Shown in pieces: positions 7,198 to 14,916 of a stretch of 20,576 bases of DNA. Made by a program: the position numbers and the translations under genes. Origin of the DNA: an uncultured Eubacteriales bacterium. Its GTDB lineage: Bacteria > Bacillota > Clostridia > Peptostreptococcales > Anaerovoracaceae. Numbering within the stretch: position 1 is the stretch's first letter; each line of letters starts with the position of its first letter. A model generated the notes under the pieces. That model saw only the letters and a list, made by a program, of their open reading frames with translations. It was not told where the DNA came from and made no database searches. The stretch spans positions 1-20,576 of the forward strand of contig UQOC01000038.1 in the NCBI GenBank assembly GCA_900542565.1. Direction: 5' to 3'.

Positions 7198-7253
7198 CTC
7201 AGTACCTCCTCATTATCTTTGTACATGTGTCCGGGAGATTTATCCGGCACATC

Positions 7254-7499
7254 TTACGCTTTAGAATATATGGTTTTGGTACTGACTCCTTCTATAGCCC
7301 CAAGCTTTCCGGAAAGGGCGCTTATGGCGTCCATTGGTCCGTCCATGGCAACGCTTATGATAGATATATGCTTCGTTTCGTGGGGGATCCCCATGCGTCC
7401 GATAATATATTCCCTGTATTGATGAAGCAGAGCATTGATATTTTCAGCCGCTTCGATATCTTCCACTATTATGCTCAATACTGCTACTCTTGTTTCCAC
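7254..7499 (-). CDS. TM1266 family putative regulator of the iron-only hydrogenase system
   Basis: An 81-residue protein starts at GTG 7499 with AGGAGGT (7507-7513) 7 bases upstream. The sequence matches the TM1266 family closely: an N-terminal R-V-A-V-L-S-I-I-V-E strand, then Q-Y-R-E-Y-I-I-G-R-M-G-I-P, I-S-I-I-S-V, and a C-terminal I-S-A-L-S-G-K-L-G-A-I-E-G-V-S-T-K-T. This is a single small ACT-like domain related to the C-terminal domain of NikR, with no DNA-binding part, and its biochemical role is not established. Family members often lie near [FeFe]-hydrogenase maturation genes. Here the gene leads an ABC importer operon instead (57 bases before the lipoprotein start codon), which hints that the importer serves hydrogenase or metal/cofactor needs. 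That link is inference. Confidence 0.9.
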   Translation of the reverse strand: METRVAVLSIIVEDIEAAENINALLHQYREYIIGRMGIPHETKHISIISVAMDGPMDAISALSGKLGAIEGVSTKTIYSKA

Positions 7500-7525
7500 T
7501 CTTTACACCTCCTTTCCCATAAAAC

Positions 7526-7549
7526 AGGTGCCGGTCATGGCCGGCACCT
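7526..7549 (-). terminator. Hairpin after the WecA gene, in the leader of the TM1266-like gene
   Basis: A perfect 9-bp stem (AGGTGCCGG / CCGGCACCT, 6-base loop) is followed on the minus strand by GTTTTATG, only 27 bases before the TM1266-like start codon. It can end the WecA transcript. Because there is no room for a promoter between it and the next gene, it may act as a partial terminator or attenuator. Confidence 0.65.
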
Positions 7550-7627
7550 CCGCTTTCTTTTTTACAAGCCTTTCCCCTCAGAAAACCTTCGGGTGTCAGT
7601 ACCGATATTTTTTCTCTTATCCCTGTC

Positions 7628-8701
7628 TTACTCTCCTGACGGTCCGTCACCTTCTGCCTCATCTTTGCATTTTTCTCTGATCTGCGGCATCATATGGCGC
7701 GAGTCTGTCAGGAATATATATATATACATGAATGTTATGGCCATCAGTCCGCCCATTTCCACATAGAGCCCGCGGCTGAAAAGTACCGCTGCCACTCCCA
7801 TTATGGCGGTCATGCCGTACAGCATGAGGGTGGCTCTCCTCTGGCCGTAACCCAATTTCATGAGCCTGTGATGCAGGTGTCCCTTATCTGCTGTCATTAT
7901 GGGCTTTTTGTTCACCAACCTGCGAAGTATGGCAAAGAGCGTGTCAAAGATTGGCACTCCCAGCACCAGTACAGGGATTATCATGGACATGAATGCCGCA
8001 CTCTTTACAGTACCTGTTACGGACAGTGACGCCAGCATAAATCCCAGATACAGGGAGCCTCCGTCTCCCATGAATATCTTTGCCGGATAAAAGTTGAACG
8101 GCAAAAATCCCAGACATCCTCCTGCCAGTGCCAGCATTGCGCCGGCGGTCTCGTAGGTGCCGTGGATATATGCGGCATATGCGATGCACAGCGAGATTAT
8201 CGCAGATGTGCCGGCCGCCAGTCCGTCAAGCCCGTCTATGAGGTTGATGGTGTTGGTTATCCCCACTATCCACAGGACTGTGATCAAAAAGCACCATACA
8301 TCTCCAAGCTGGCTGTTTCCTTCACCGAAATAGTTGGTGATGAAGGTGATCCTGATGTCCTGCATATACATAAGTATTGCCACCAAAGTCTGCCCGGCAA
8401 ACTTTATTTTTGGATCAAGATCTTTAAGATCGTCTATTATCCCAAGGATATATATGAGCACGCCGCCCAATACTATGGTGGTTATCTGATGGTCAAAGTT
8501 CAAAAAGATCAGCATCGCCGCAGAACTGCCGGCAAATATGGCCAATCCTCCAAAGCGCGGCATGGCGTGGTCATGCATGCGCCTGCTGTCCTTTGGTATA
8601 TCCATAGCTCCGATCTTTGGTGCAAGCCTGATGGCCATAGGCGTGACTGCCGCCGCAAGACCGCATGCAACCAGAAAAGTTACCAATAGTGTGTCGTACA
8701 T
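7628..8701 (-). CDS. wecA: Undecaprenyl-phosphate N-acetylglucosaminyl-1-phosphate transferase family (WecA/TagO-like)
   Basis: A membrane enzyme that moves a GlcNAc-1-phosphate (or similar sugar-phosphate) from the UDP-sugar onto undecaprenyl phosphate, the first step in wall teichoic acid or other surface glycan synthesis. The 357 residues hold about ten hydrophobic segments and the family motifs in order: P-R-x-G-G near residue 48, the metal-binding aspartates IIDDLKDLDP (89-97), NLIDGLDGLA (153-162), FMGDGGS (210-216) and the HLHHRL motif (275-280) typical of GlcNAc-1-P transferases rather than MraY. ATG 8701 lies 16 bases after the dCMP deaminase stop, with AAAGGAG upstream. The deaminase-WecA order is common in Bacillota. 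The highly charged C-terminal tail is probably cytosolic. Confidence 0.93.
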   Translation of the reverse strand: MYDTLLVTFLVACGLAAAVTPMAIRLAPKIGAMDIPKDSRRMHDHAMPRFGGLAIFAGSSAAMLIFLNFDHQITTIVLGGVLIYILGIIDDLKDLDPKIKFAGQTLVAILMYMQDIRITFITNYFGEGNSQLGDVWCFLITVLWIVGITNTINLIDGLDGLAAGTSAIISLCIAYAAYIHGTYETAGAMLALAGGCLGFLPFNFYPAKIFMGDGGSLYLGFMLASLSVTGTVKSAAFMSMIIPVLVLGVPIFDTLFAILRRLVNKKPIMTADKGHLHHRLMKLGYGQRRATLMLYGMTAIMGVAAVLFSRGLYVEMGGLMAITFMYIYIFLTDSRHMMPQIREKCKDEAEGDGPSGE

Positions 8702-8717
8702 TATCCCGAAGACTCCT

Positions 8718-9170
8718 TTACTCTTTCGGCAGTTTTTCTATCTTTAAACCTGCTTCATCAAGGATTGATGCTGCCAGTTGGTCGGGATATCCTTCTCTGA
8801 TGACTATTCTCGTTATCCCTGCGTTTATTATCATCTTGGCGCATATGGCGCACGGCTGATGGGTTATATATATCGTCCCGCCTTCGATGCTGTTTCCCAT
8901 GGCCGCAGCCTGTATGATAGCATTCTGTTCGGCATGCAGGGCCATGCACAGTTCATGTCTCTGCCCGGACGGCACATTGAGCTGCTGTCTCAGGCAGCCT
9001 CCTCTGTCCTCACAATGCATTATTCCCCGCGGCGCACCATTATATCCGGTAGCTATAGCCCTCCTGTCTTTTACGATGACTGCACCCACATGCCTGCGCA
9101 TGCAGGTGGAACGCTTGGCTGTAAGCTCTGCCATTTCCATAAAATATTCATCCCAAGATGGTCTGTCCAT
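8718..9170 (-). CDS. comEB: Deoxycytidylate (dCMP) deaminase, ComEB-like
   Basis: Zinc enzyme that deaminates dCMP to dUMP for thymidylate synthesis. The motifs are H79-A-E81 (zinc ligand and proton-shuttling glutamate) and P106-C107-A-I-C110 (two zinc cysteines). An N-terminal [10 protein letters not shown] and a [11 protein letters not shown] segment are typical of the family. I choose ATG 9170 (150 residues): AGGAG lies 8 bases before it but only 2 before the in-frame ATG at 9176. The Bacillus homologue is called ComEB because of its place in a competence operon, but its activity is nucleotide metabolism. Next gene downstream: WecA. Confidence 0.95.
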   Translation of the reverse strand: MDRPSWDEYFMEMAELTAKRSTCMRRHVGAVIVKDRRAIATGYNGAPRGIMHCEDRGGCLRQQLNVPSGQRHELCMALHAEQNAIIQAAAMGNSIEGGTIYITHQPCAICAKMIINAGITRIVIREGYPDQLAASILDEAGLKIEKLPKE

Positions 9171-9223
9171 TGCCATATCTCCTGTCAGTATACATCAGCA
9201 ATATTTATCCGGTATTTCCGTAT

Positions 9224-9991
9224 TCAAAAATATATCTCAGCCAGATACAGGCCTCCGGCCGGGGCCTTATGGCCTGCCGCAGCTCTGTCCCTTGCGTTTA
9301 TGATCTGCACCATGTCTTGGGGCCGCCTCTTTCCCATGCCTATTTCTGTCAATGTACCGGCGATGATCCTGACCATATTGTACAGAAATCCGTCACCGGT
9401 TATTTCCATTATAACATCGTCTCCCTGCCTGTATATGTCGAGAGTGTGAACGGTCCTGACCGTAGTGAGCCTTGGCTGCCCGCCGGCGGACTGGAATGAT
9501 GCGAAGTCATGGGTTCCTGTCACGGCCTGGGCCGCCTTTTTCATGGCCTCTTCATCCAGCGGCTTGTCCACATTGTAGCAATATTTTCTGCGGAAAATGT
9601 CTCCGTATTTTTTATTTTCAATTATATATCTGTATTTCTTTCCCCTTGCATCAAAGCGGGCATGAAAATCAGCTCCGACTTCTGCTGCCTCAATTATCCT
9701 GATGTCTCCCAGGACGGCACCGTACCGGCCGCCGCCGGCAAGGATATTGTTCAGGGCCGGCCTGATGTTTTCGGTGGGTATTCCAAAATCACCTTTAAAT
9801 GAAGCTCTCTGCCCCAGGGCATGTACCCCGGCGTCTGTACGGCTTGTACCGTTTATCTGTATTTCGCATCCGCATATGCGGCTGAGCGCCTCTTCTATCT
9901 CTCCCTGAACGGTCCTGACATGGGGCTGTCTCTGCCATCCTGAAAACCCGCTGCCATCGTATTCTATGGTAAGTAAGATATTTCTTTCCAT
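9224..9991 (-). CDS. truA: tRNA pseudouridine(38-40) synthase TruA
   Basis: Converts uridines 38, 39 and 40 in the anticodon arm of many tRNAs to pseudouridine. The catalytic aspartate is D53 in GTSRTDAGVHALGQ, the defining TruA motif. Also seen are L-T-I-E-Y-D-G-S-G-F-S-G-W-Q-R-Q-P near the N-terminus, F-H-A-R-F-D-A-R-G-K-K-Y-R-Y in the middle and F-L-Y-N-M-V-R-I-I-A-G-T near the C-terminus. I choose ATG 9991 (255 residues) because homology begins there (E-R-N-I-L-L-T-I-E-Y-D-G). A start at 10024 has no ribosome binding site, though the site for 9991 is itself weak (AAAGG about 12 bases upstream). It lies in the minus-strand run between YhbY and dCMP deaminase. Confidence 0.95.
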   Translation of the reverse strand: MERNILLTIEYDGSGFSGWQRQPHVRTVQGEIEEALSRICGCEIQINGTSRTDAGVHALGQRASFKGDFGIPTENIRPALNNILAGGGRYGAVLGDIRIIEAAEVGADFHARFDARGKKYRYIIENKKYGDIFRRKYCYNVDKPLDEEAMKKAAQAVTGTHDFASFQSAGGQPRLTTVRTVHTLDIYRQGDDVIMEITGDGFLYNMVRIIAGTLTEIGMGKRRPQDMVQIINARDRAAAGHKAPAGGLYLAEIYF

Positions 9992-10049
9992 GATCCTGTG
10001 ACCTTTCCGGCCTGTGCCTGTCATCGAGGCCAGGCTTTCCTTCTGCCGC

Positions 10050-10346
10050 TTACGGCCTAGGCAGCTCTATCTGCTTGTTTTCTTTTGATCGTCTGTATAA
10101 AGTGAACTTACGCCCTATGGCCTGTACGAACTCGGCCCCCAGCCGGGCGGCGACATCGTTTGCCACATCTTTCGGAGTCAGGTCGCAGCCTTCTTGCAGT
10201 TTAACCTTTACCAGTTCTCTGGCCTCAAGGCACATATCTATTTCTTTTACCACATTTTCCGTTACTCCTGCCTTGCCGATATACACAGCAGGATCTATAT
10301 TGTGAGCAAGGCTTTTGAGAAAACTTCTCTGTTTGCTTGTTATCAT
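10050..10346 (-). CDS. yhbY: YhbY family RNA-binding protein (CRM domain)
   Basis: A 98-residue single CRM domain that binds ribosomal precursor RNA; E. coli YhbY is associated with 50S assembly. Seen here: the opening L-T/S-K-Q-R-x-F-L-K-S-L-A-H, the I-G-K-A-G-V-T-E-N-V-V segment, the L-V-K-V-K-L stretch, and the GxxG-like loop followed by I-G-R-K-F-T-L-Y-R-R (77-86), all standard for the family. ATG 10346 has AAAGGA 6 bases upstream. It begins 13 bases after the prepilin peptidase stop, so the two are probably co-transcribed. In many Clostridia yhbY instead follows obgE, so the pairing here is local. Confidence 0.93.
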   Translation of the reverse strand: MITSKQRSFLKSLAHNIDPAVYIGKAGVTENVVKEIDMCLEARELVKVKLQEGCDLTPKDVANDVAARLGAEFVQAIGRKFTLYRRSKENKQIELPRP

Positions 10347-10359
10347 TGTTTTTCCTTTC

Positions 10360-11073
10360 TTACAGGTATGCCATTATATTATAACCTATTCCGTGCAAAA
10401 TGACCAGATAAATCGATGAAGATATGGCCACATAAGGGATCAGCGGCCACTGCTGCCGCCGTTTTGCCTTTTTGCGCATAAGGAGCCAGGCCATATGGAT
10501 GGCGCACAGGAATGTGGAAAGTATAAAGACCGAAAGTATCCCGTCCACACCTGTGCAAAGTCCCAGAGCCCCGAATACCTTTATGTCTCCACCGCCCAAG
10601 GCCGCTCTTCTGTAGATTATCCTGCCCAGAAGGGCTGTGACCAGCATAACTCCAAAACCTATGAGCCCGCCCCAGACTCCTTCATAAGGGCCTCCGTCAT
10701 GGTACGGCACAAATCCTACTGCCGCTACCATAAGAAGTATGACCAGCTGATCCGGGACTATCATGTATCTGGCATCGGCTATAGCCATCTCCGTAAGTAT
10801 CCAGCATGTTATCATGGATATGAGAGCATATCCCGGATCATCCATGGCCGTCTTTATGGAGGCCATGACAAAAAGGCAGGAGAAAAAATATTTCCACGGC
10901 CAGCTGTTTATCCTCTGCCTCGTCGGATGAGCCAGCTCTTCATCCGGTTCTTTTCCATATTCGCACAGCCATTTTCCCGGCATCCTGTTGAAAAACACCA
11001 CTGCGCTGTTTCCCAGCATGATCCCGGCGGCAATGGCTGCAGCGCATGTGACCACAATCCGTATGTATTCCAA
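10360..11073 (-). CDS. Prepilin peptidase (A24 family aspartic endopeptidase)
   Basis: A polytopic membrane protease that cleaves type IV pilin-like signal peptides on the cytosolic side of the membrane. The two catalytic aspartates are D100 in IADARYMIVPDQL (canonical D-x-x-x-x-x-I-P-D) and D163 in the GxGD motif GGGDIKVFG. The N-terminal part keeps the F-F-N-R-M-P segment of bifunctional enzymes but shows no paired C-x-x-C zinc cysteines, so N-methylation activity is doubtful. The start is TTG 11073, with a GGGGGG-rich ribosome binding site 5 bases upstream. No pilin, ATPase or PilC gene lies in the window, so the substrate is encoded elsewhere. A tandem 18-base repeat lies just upstream. 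Confidence 0.9.
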   Translation of the reverse strand: MEYIRIVVTCAAAIAAGIMLGNSAVVFFNRMPGKWLCEYGKEPDEELAHPTRQRINSWPWKYFFSCLFVMASIKTAMDDPGYALISMITCWILTEMAIADARYMIVPDQLVILLMVAAVGFVPYHDGGPYEGVWGGLIGFGVMLVTALLGRIIYRRAALGGGDIKVFGALGLCTGVDGILSVFILSTFLCAIHMAWLLMRKKAKRRQQWPLIPYVAISSSIYLVILHGIGYNIMAYL

Positions 11074-11083
11074 AATATCCCCC

Positions 11084-11119
11084 CTGTTTATACATATCTG
11101 TCTGTATATGCGTATCTGT
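11084..11119 (-). repeat. Tandem 18-base direct repeat upstream of the prepilin peptidase gene
   Basis: Two adjoining units on the minus strand, ACAGATACGCATATACAG and ACAGATATGTATAAACAG, agree at 15 of 18 positions and end at the ribosome binding site. A weak promoter (TTGCTG, 17 bases, TATACA) overlaps the first unit. It may be an operator or chance. Confidence 0.6.
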
Positions 11120-11128
11120 CCCTGTCAG

Positions 11129-11165
11129 CAAAAGGCGCCCGCTGCCTTCTGGCCTCCGGACGCCT
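11129..11165 (-). terminator. Possible terminator after the AIM24 family gene
   Basis: On the minus strand AGGCGTCC (11158-11165) can pair with GGGCGCCT (11133-11140, one G-U pair) across a 17-base loop, followed by TTTTGCTG. The long loop and short T-run make it a weak call. Confidence 0.4.
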
Positions 11166-11243
11166 GTACTGTACCTTCTGCTTTCATCAGATCCCGCATG
11201 ACATGCCGCCGGTCAGCAGCCCGTCATCACCGTCACTGCAACA

Positions 11244-11924
11244 TCAGTCCTTGGTAGGCACAAACGGCAGTATCGCTGTTGCCACTGTACTGATCGGCAT
11301 CGTCTGGAGCACGATCTTTCCCGGCCCGGTCACTATGGTGTTGAATATTCCCTCACCGCCGAAGATCATGTTCTTAACGCCTTTGTTGGCAACCACATCC
11401 ATTGAACAGGTTGCGTCCATCATGGCCAGATATCCTGTGTCAATTACCATCTGCTGTCCTGCTGCCAGTTCATATTCCACCGCTGAACCGTCAATTTCCA
11501 CAAAGACCGTGCCGTTTCCGGAAAGCTTCTGCATTATGAATCCTTCTCCTCCGAAGAATCCGCTGCCCAGCTTTTTCTGGAAGAAAACTGACAGCTCTAC
11601 GCCCGCTTCTCCTGCCAGAAAAGCGCTTTTCTGAACTATCACCGGCCTGTCGGGAGTTATCTCTATTGCCCTTATATCTCCCGGAAAGCTTGAAGCAAAG
11701 GCTATCATGCCAGGCCCGCCCTGTGCAGTAAATTTGTTCTGGAAGATGGATTCCCCGGCAAACATACGCCCAAGGGCTTTGCCGAACCCGCCGTTGCTGG
11801 TGGTTTCCATATTCATGTTCGGTGACATCCAGCTCATGCTTCCTTTTTCTGTGATGATGGTCTCTCCCGGTTCCATCTGGCATATCACTGCCGGAAGCGG
11901 CGCTCCTTCAATCTTGTACTGCAT
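11244..11924 (-). CDS. AIM24 / TIGR00266 family protein
   Basis: A 226-residue member of a widespread family named after a yeast mitochondrial protein, whose molecular role in bacteria is not established. The protein is beta-rich and glycine-rich and has the family landmarks: an N-terminal Y-K-I-E-G-A-P-L-P-A-V, E-P-G-E-T-I-I-T-E-K-G-S-M-S-W-M, G-G-F-G-K-A-L-G-R-M-F-A-G-E-S-I-F-Q-N-K-F, G-S-G-F-F-G-G-E-G-F-I-M-Q-K-L-S-G-N-G, and a late N-M-I-F-G-G-E-G-I-F-N-T. It has no signal peptide and no clear membrane helix. ATG 11924 follows GGAGAGAG. It lies 78 bases after the glnS stop, with no clear terminator or promoter between, so it may be read through from the glnS promoter. Confidence 0.9.
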   Translation of the reverse strand: MQYKIEGAPLPAVICQMEPGETIITEKGSMSWMSPNMNMETTSNGGFGKALGRMFAGESIFQNKFTAQGGPGMIAFASSFPGDIRAIEITPDRPVIVQKSAFLAGEAGVELSVFFQKKLGSGFFGGEGFIMQKLSGNGTVFVEIDGSAVEYELAAGQQMVIDTGYLAMMDATCSMDVVANKGVKNMIFGGEGIFNTIVTGPGKIVLQTMPISTVATAILPFVPTKD

Positions 11925-12002
11925 AAATCTCTCTCCTTTTTATATCATTTGCATTATGGGTACGATCACGCTGCGGACATGGCTCCTGCGCCGCAGATAT
12001 GG

Positions 12003-13637
12003 TCATCTTGAGCCTTTCCATGAGCTCTTCAGGCCCACGATCTCGTTAAATACCGCTTCTCCCGGTTTATGGTCTTTTATGTCAGCCACATAATATCCAT
12101 GCCGGAAAAACTGGAATCTTTCTCCGGCCCTTGCTTCGCTCACGGACGCCTCTGCATATGCGGTGGAGACTTTCACGCTGTCAGGATTTTTGACAGGTTT
12201 TCCGTCTTCATCTTCGATGAACAGATAGTCGTACTGGCGTATGGTCAAAGGAACAGCGCTTGCCGCATCCACAAAGTGGATGGTACCTTTGACCTTGCGT
12301 CCTTCAAAGCCGCTTCCGCTCTTGGTCTGCGGATCATAGGTGCAATGGATCTCTTTGATGGTGCCGTCAGGGTTTTTGATGACATCTGTGCATGTTATAT
12401 AATATGCGCCTTTTAAGCGTACTTCATTGCCTGGGAAAAGCCTGAAATATTTCTTGGGCGGCTCTTCCATAAAGTCGGCTCCGTCTATCCATAATTCTCT
12501 TGAAAAGCTTACCTTTCTTGTTCCCATTTCAGGTACCTGGGCATTGTTCTCTATCTCGCACAGTTCAGATCGTCCTTCCGGATAATTGGTTATTATGACT
12601 TTTACCGGGTCGAAGATGACATTCCTGCTTGGAACCCTTGTTTTAAGATCCTCTCTGACACACTGCTCAAGCTGCGCCACATCAACGGTACTGTTGGATT
12701 TGGATACTCCTATGTCTTCGCAGAACTGTCTGACAGCCTCCGGAGTATATCCCCGTCGGCGTATACCTGCGATGGTCGGCATCCTCGGATCGTCCCAGCC
12801 GTCTACGGTGCCGTCTTCAACCATGGCTTTGAGATATCTCTTTGACATTACCGTGTGGGTAAGGTTCAGCCTGGCAAATTCGATCTGCTGAGGCGGAGCC
12901 TGCCACCATCCCACTTCCCTGAGTACCCAGTCGTACAACGGTCTGTGGTCTTCAAACTCCAGGGTGCATATTGAATGGGTGATCCCCTCTATGGCATCTT
13001 CTATAGGGTGGGCAAAATCATACATAGGATAAATGCACCATTTATCTCCCGTATTGTGGTGCGATGCATGGGCTATACGGTATATGATAGGGTCACGCAT
13101 ATTGATGTTTGGCGATGACATGTCTATCTTGGCTCTGAGGACCTTTTCACCGTCCTTGTATCTGCCTTCTTTCATCTCTTCAAACAGTCTGAGGTTTTCT
13201 TCTATGCTGCGGTTCCTGTAAGGACTGTCTTTGCCAGGCTGCGTAAGAGTACCTCTGTATTCTCTGATCTCATCTCCTGTAAGATCACATACGAAAGCTT
13301 TGCCTTTTTTTATGAGTTCTACAGCCGCCTCATACATCTGGTCAAAGTAATCGGAAGCCCAGAGTCTCTTGTCCCATTCAAAACCCAGCCATCTGACATC
13401 TTCTTCTATGGAGTCTACATACTCTACATCCTCTTTGACCGGGTTGGTATCATCATATCTGAGGTTGCATTTGCCTCCGTATTTGGCTGCGGTGGTAAAG
13501 TTGAGACAGATGGACTTGGCGTGTCCGATGTGCAGGTAACCGTTAGGTTCCGGCGGAAAACGGGTACACACCTTGTCTCCGTATTTTTTTGATTCGAGAT
13601 CTTTTTCGATGATCTCCTGAATAAAATTGTCTGCCAT
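12003..13637 (-). CDS. glnS: Glutaminyl-tRNA synthetase
   Basis: Class I synthetase that charges tRNA-Gln with glutamine directly, so this organism need not rely only on the GatCAB amidotransferase route for Gln-tRNA. The 544 residues contain the signature [15 protein letters not shown] (HIGH at 36-39) and a KMSKS variant V-M-S-K-R (263-267). Also seen are N-L-R-Y-D-D-T-N-P, which binds substrate, and the GlnRS beta-barrel anticodon-binding region ending in P-V-F-N-like [11 protein letters not shown]. Length matches the family (about 550), so it is complete. ATG 13637 has GGAGG 7 bases upstream. It has its own extended -10 promoter, and the leader is only about 55 bases, too short for a T-box. 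Confidence 0.98.
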   Translation of the reverse strand: MADNFIQEIIEKDLESKKYGDKVCTRFPPEPNGYLHIGHAKSICLNFTTAAKYGGKCNLRYDDTNPVKEDVEYVDSIEEDVRWLGFEWDKRLWASDYFDQMYEAAVELIKKGKAFVCDLTGDEIREYRGTLTQPGKDSPYRNRSIEENLRLFEEMKEGRYKDGEKVLRAKIDMSSPNINMRDPIIYRIAHASHHNTGDKWCIYPMYDFAHPIEDAIEGITHSICTLEFEDHRPLYDWVLREVGWWQAPPQQIEFARLNLTHTVMSKRYLKAMVEDGTVDGWDDPRMPTIAGIRRRGYTPEAVRQFCEDIGVSKSNSTVDVAQLEQCVREDLKTRVPSRNVIFDPVKVIITNYPEGRSELCEIENNAQVPEMGTRKVSFSRELWIDGADFMEEPPKKYFRLFPGNEVRLKGAYYITCTDVIKNPDGTIKEIHCTYDPQTKSGSGFEGRKVKGTIHFVDAASAVPLTIRQYDYLFIEDEDGKPVKNPDSVKVSTAYAEASVSEARAGERFQFFRHGYYVADIKDHKPGEAVFNEIVGLKSSWKGSR

Positions 13638-13698
13638 ATATTATCCTCCCATGGGTTGATTTGTACGGTGCCGGACTGCGGCATAACATCTTGCGTCA

Positions 13699-13727
13699 AT
13701 TATACCATCATCCGCCGCATTTATCCA
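13699..13727 (-). promoter_or_regulatory. Extended -10 promoter of glnS
   Basis: On the minus strand a perfect TATAAT (13699-13704) preceded by TGG (extended -10) lies 17 bases from TGGATA (13722-13727, four of six matches). Expected transcription start is about 55 bases upstream of the glnS start codon. Confidence 0.7.
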
Positions 13728-13755
13728 GCCAAGTTTTACCAGCCCGCGCGGGCGC

Positions 13756-14697
13756 TCAGAACATTCCCAGCGTCTTAAAGAGAAATATCCAGAAAAACAG
13801 GGTAAGACTCGACAGAGCCGAAGAAAATACCACGCAGTTGCCTGCCAGTTCTCCGTCGCTGCCCATCTGCGCCGCCATCGTATAAGAAGAGATCCCTGTC
13901 GGCGAAGCGAACACCGGTATCATCGTAGCAAATTCAATGCCGCGCAGGCCCAGCAGGGCGCCGAGGGTGAGGGCGACGGCAGGCACGATGATCAGCCTTC
14001 CCGATACGCAGATTATCAGATTTCGCCATGAATGCGAAAGGCTCTTCTTGTTCAGCGACGCGCCCAGCACCAGCAGAGCCATCGGCGTAGCGACCGCGTC
14101 CATCGACGAGATCGTGCTTTCCAGAAAGTCCGGCAGCTCGATATGTAAAACTATAGTCAAAGCGCCGGCAATCGCGCCGAGAATCAGCGGGTTGGTGAAT
14201 ATGCCCCTGATGATCTGGCCGGCGTTTGGTTTGCCGCCGCGGAAAAACTCGAGCAGGATCACGGCCAGAACATTGTATGCCGGCACGACGATGGCGATCG
14301 TCACCGCCGTGGTGGTGAGGTTTTCGTCGCCGAAAATATTGGAAACAAGCGGCAGTCCCATGATTACGAGGTTACTGCGGTAGATTGCCTGAATCATGGC
14401 GCCGCGCGTACGGTTGTCCTTTTCTATTTTTAAGATGATGAGCGCGGAAACGGCGATCACCGCCAATATCATCGCCAGGCAATAGACTATCAGTTTAATG
14501 TCAAAAGCGTCGCCGATCTCCGCCCCGTATAGGTTGTCGAACATCATCGGCGGGAAGAAAACCGTAAACACCAGCTTGTTCAGGCGCTTGGCTTCCGCCT
14601 CGTTTATGAGGCCCGCCCTGCGCGTCAAAACTCCAATTACCATGATCAAGAACATGGGCGCTACTGCTTCAACTGCGATAACTAAGTTCTTTACCAT
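13756..14697 (-). CDS. AEC family (auxin efflux carrier-like) transporter
   Basis: A 313-residue membrane protein with about ten hydrophobic segments in two halves. It belongs to the AEC/bile-acid-permease-like family, whose bacterial members include malonate (MdcF) and malate transporters; the substrate here is unknown. Seen: A-P-M-F-L-I-M-V-I-G, L-N-K-L-V-F-T-V-F-F-P-P-M-M-F-D-N-L in the first half, and N-L-V-I-M-G-L-P-L and a proline-containing V-P-A-Y-N-V crossover segment later. Codon use differs from its neighbours: of 11 arginine codons six are CGC and none AGA, GCG is common for alanine, and ATA is rare, while adjacent glnS favours AGA and ATA. This suggests recent transfer. ATG 14697 has a poorly placed ribosome binding site (GGAAGG about 14 bases upstream). 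Confidence 0.92.
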   Translation of the reverse strand: MVKNLVIAVEAVAPMFLIMVIGVLTRRAGLINEAEAKRLNKLVFTVFFPPMMFDNLYGAEIGDAFDIKLIVYCLAMILAVIAVSALIILKIEKDNRTRGAMIQAIYRSNLVIMGLPLVSNIFGDENLTTTAVTIAIVVPAYNVLAVILLEFFRGGKPNAGQIIRGIFTNPLILGAIAGALTIVLHIELPDFLESTISSMDAVATPMALLVLGASLNKKSLSHSWRNLIICVSGRLIIVPAVALTLGALLGLRGIEFATMIPVFASPTGISSYTMAAQMGSDGELAGNCVVFSSALSSLTLFFWIFLFKTLGMF

Positions 14698-14759
14698 TTT
14701 TATCCATTAGACCTTCCACCGGCTTTCGCCTTAATTTCTGTTCAAAAATATGCACTTTC

Positions 14760-14788
14760 ATCATAGCACAACTGTATGCAAAATGCAA
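14760..14788 (-). promoter_or_regulatory. Promoter of the AEC transporter gene
   Basis: On the minus strand TTGCAT (14783-14788), a 17-base spacer and TATGAT (14760-14765) with an upstream TGC (extended -10). The predicted leader is about 55 bases. Confidence 0.6.
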
Positions 14789-14861
14789 AAGGAGAGTGCA
14801 GATATCTTTTTTACAATATGCGTTATCTGTACAAATTCCGTACCCGTGATACAGGTTTGTT

Positions 14862-14890
14862 TTGACACGAAATTCCAGTTATAATATACT
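14862..14890 (+). promoter_or_regulatory. Promoter of the VanY-type carboxypeptidase gene
   Basis: A perfect -35 TTGACA (14862-14867) and -10 TATACT (14885-14890) are separated by 17 bases. The start codon follows at 14917, with AAGGAG at 14900-14905. It is back to back with the AEC promoter, the two cores being about 70 bases apart. Confidence 0.75.
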
Positions 14891-14916
14891 ATAATCCTCA
14901 AGGAGATTAACGAAAT

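Noticed and set aside
7500..7627. TPP or other known riboswitch ahead of the THI5-like importer
   Set aside because: No TPP-type conserved strings (such as CTGAGA followed by the ACC/GATCTGG-type core) could be found in the right order; only a simple hairpin is seen.
13638..13698. T-box leader for glnS
   Set aside because: Only about 55-60 bases separate promoter and start codon, too short for a T-box, and no T-box motif is seen.
13742..13753. GC-rich palindrome GCCCGCGCGGGC as terminator of the AEC gene
   Set aside because: There is no loop beyond the palindrome centre and no T-run on the minus strand, so a terminator call is not supported.
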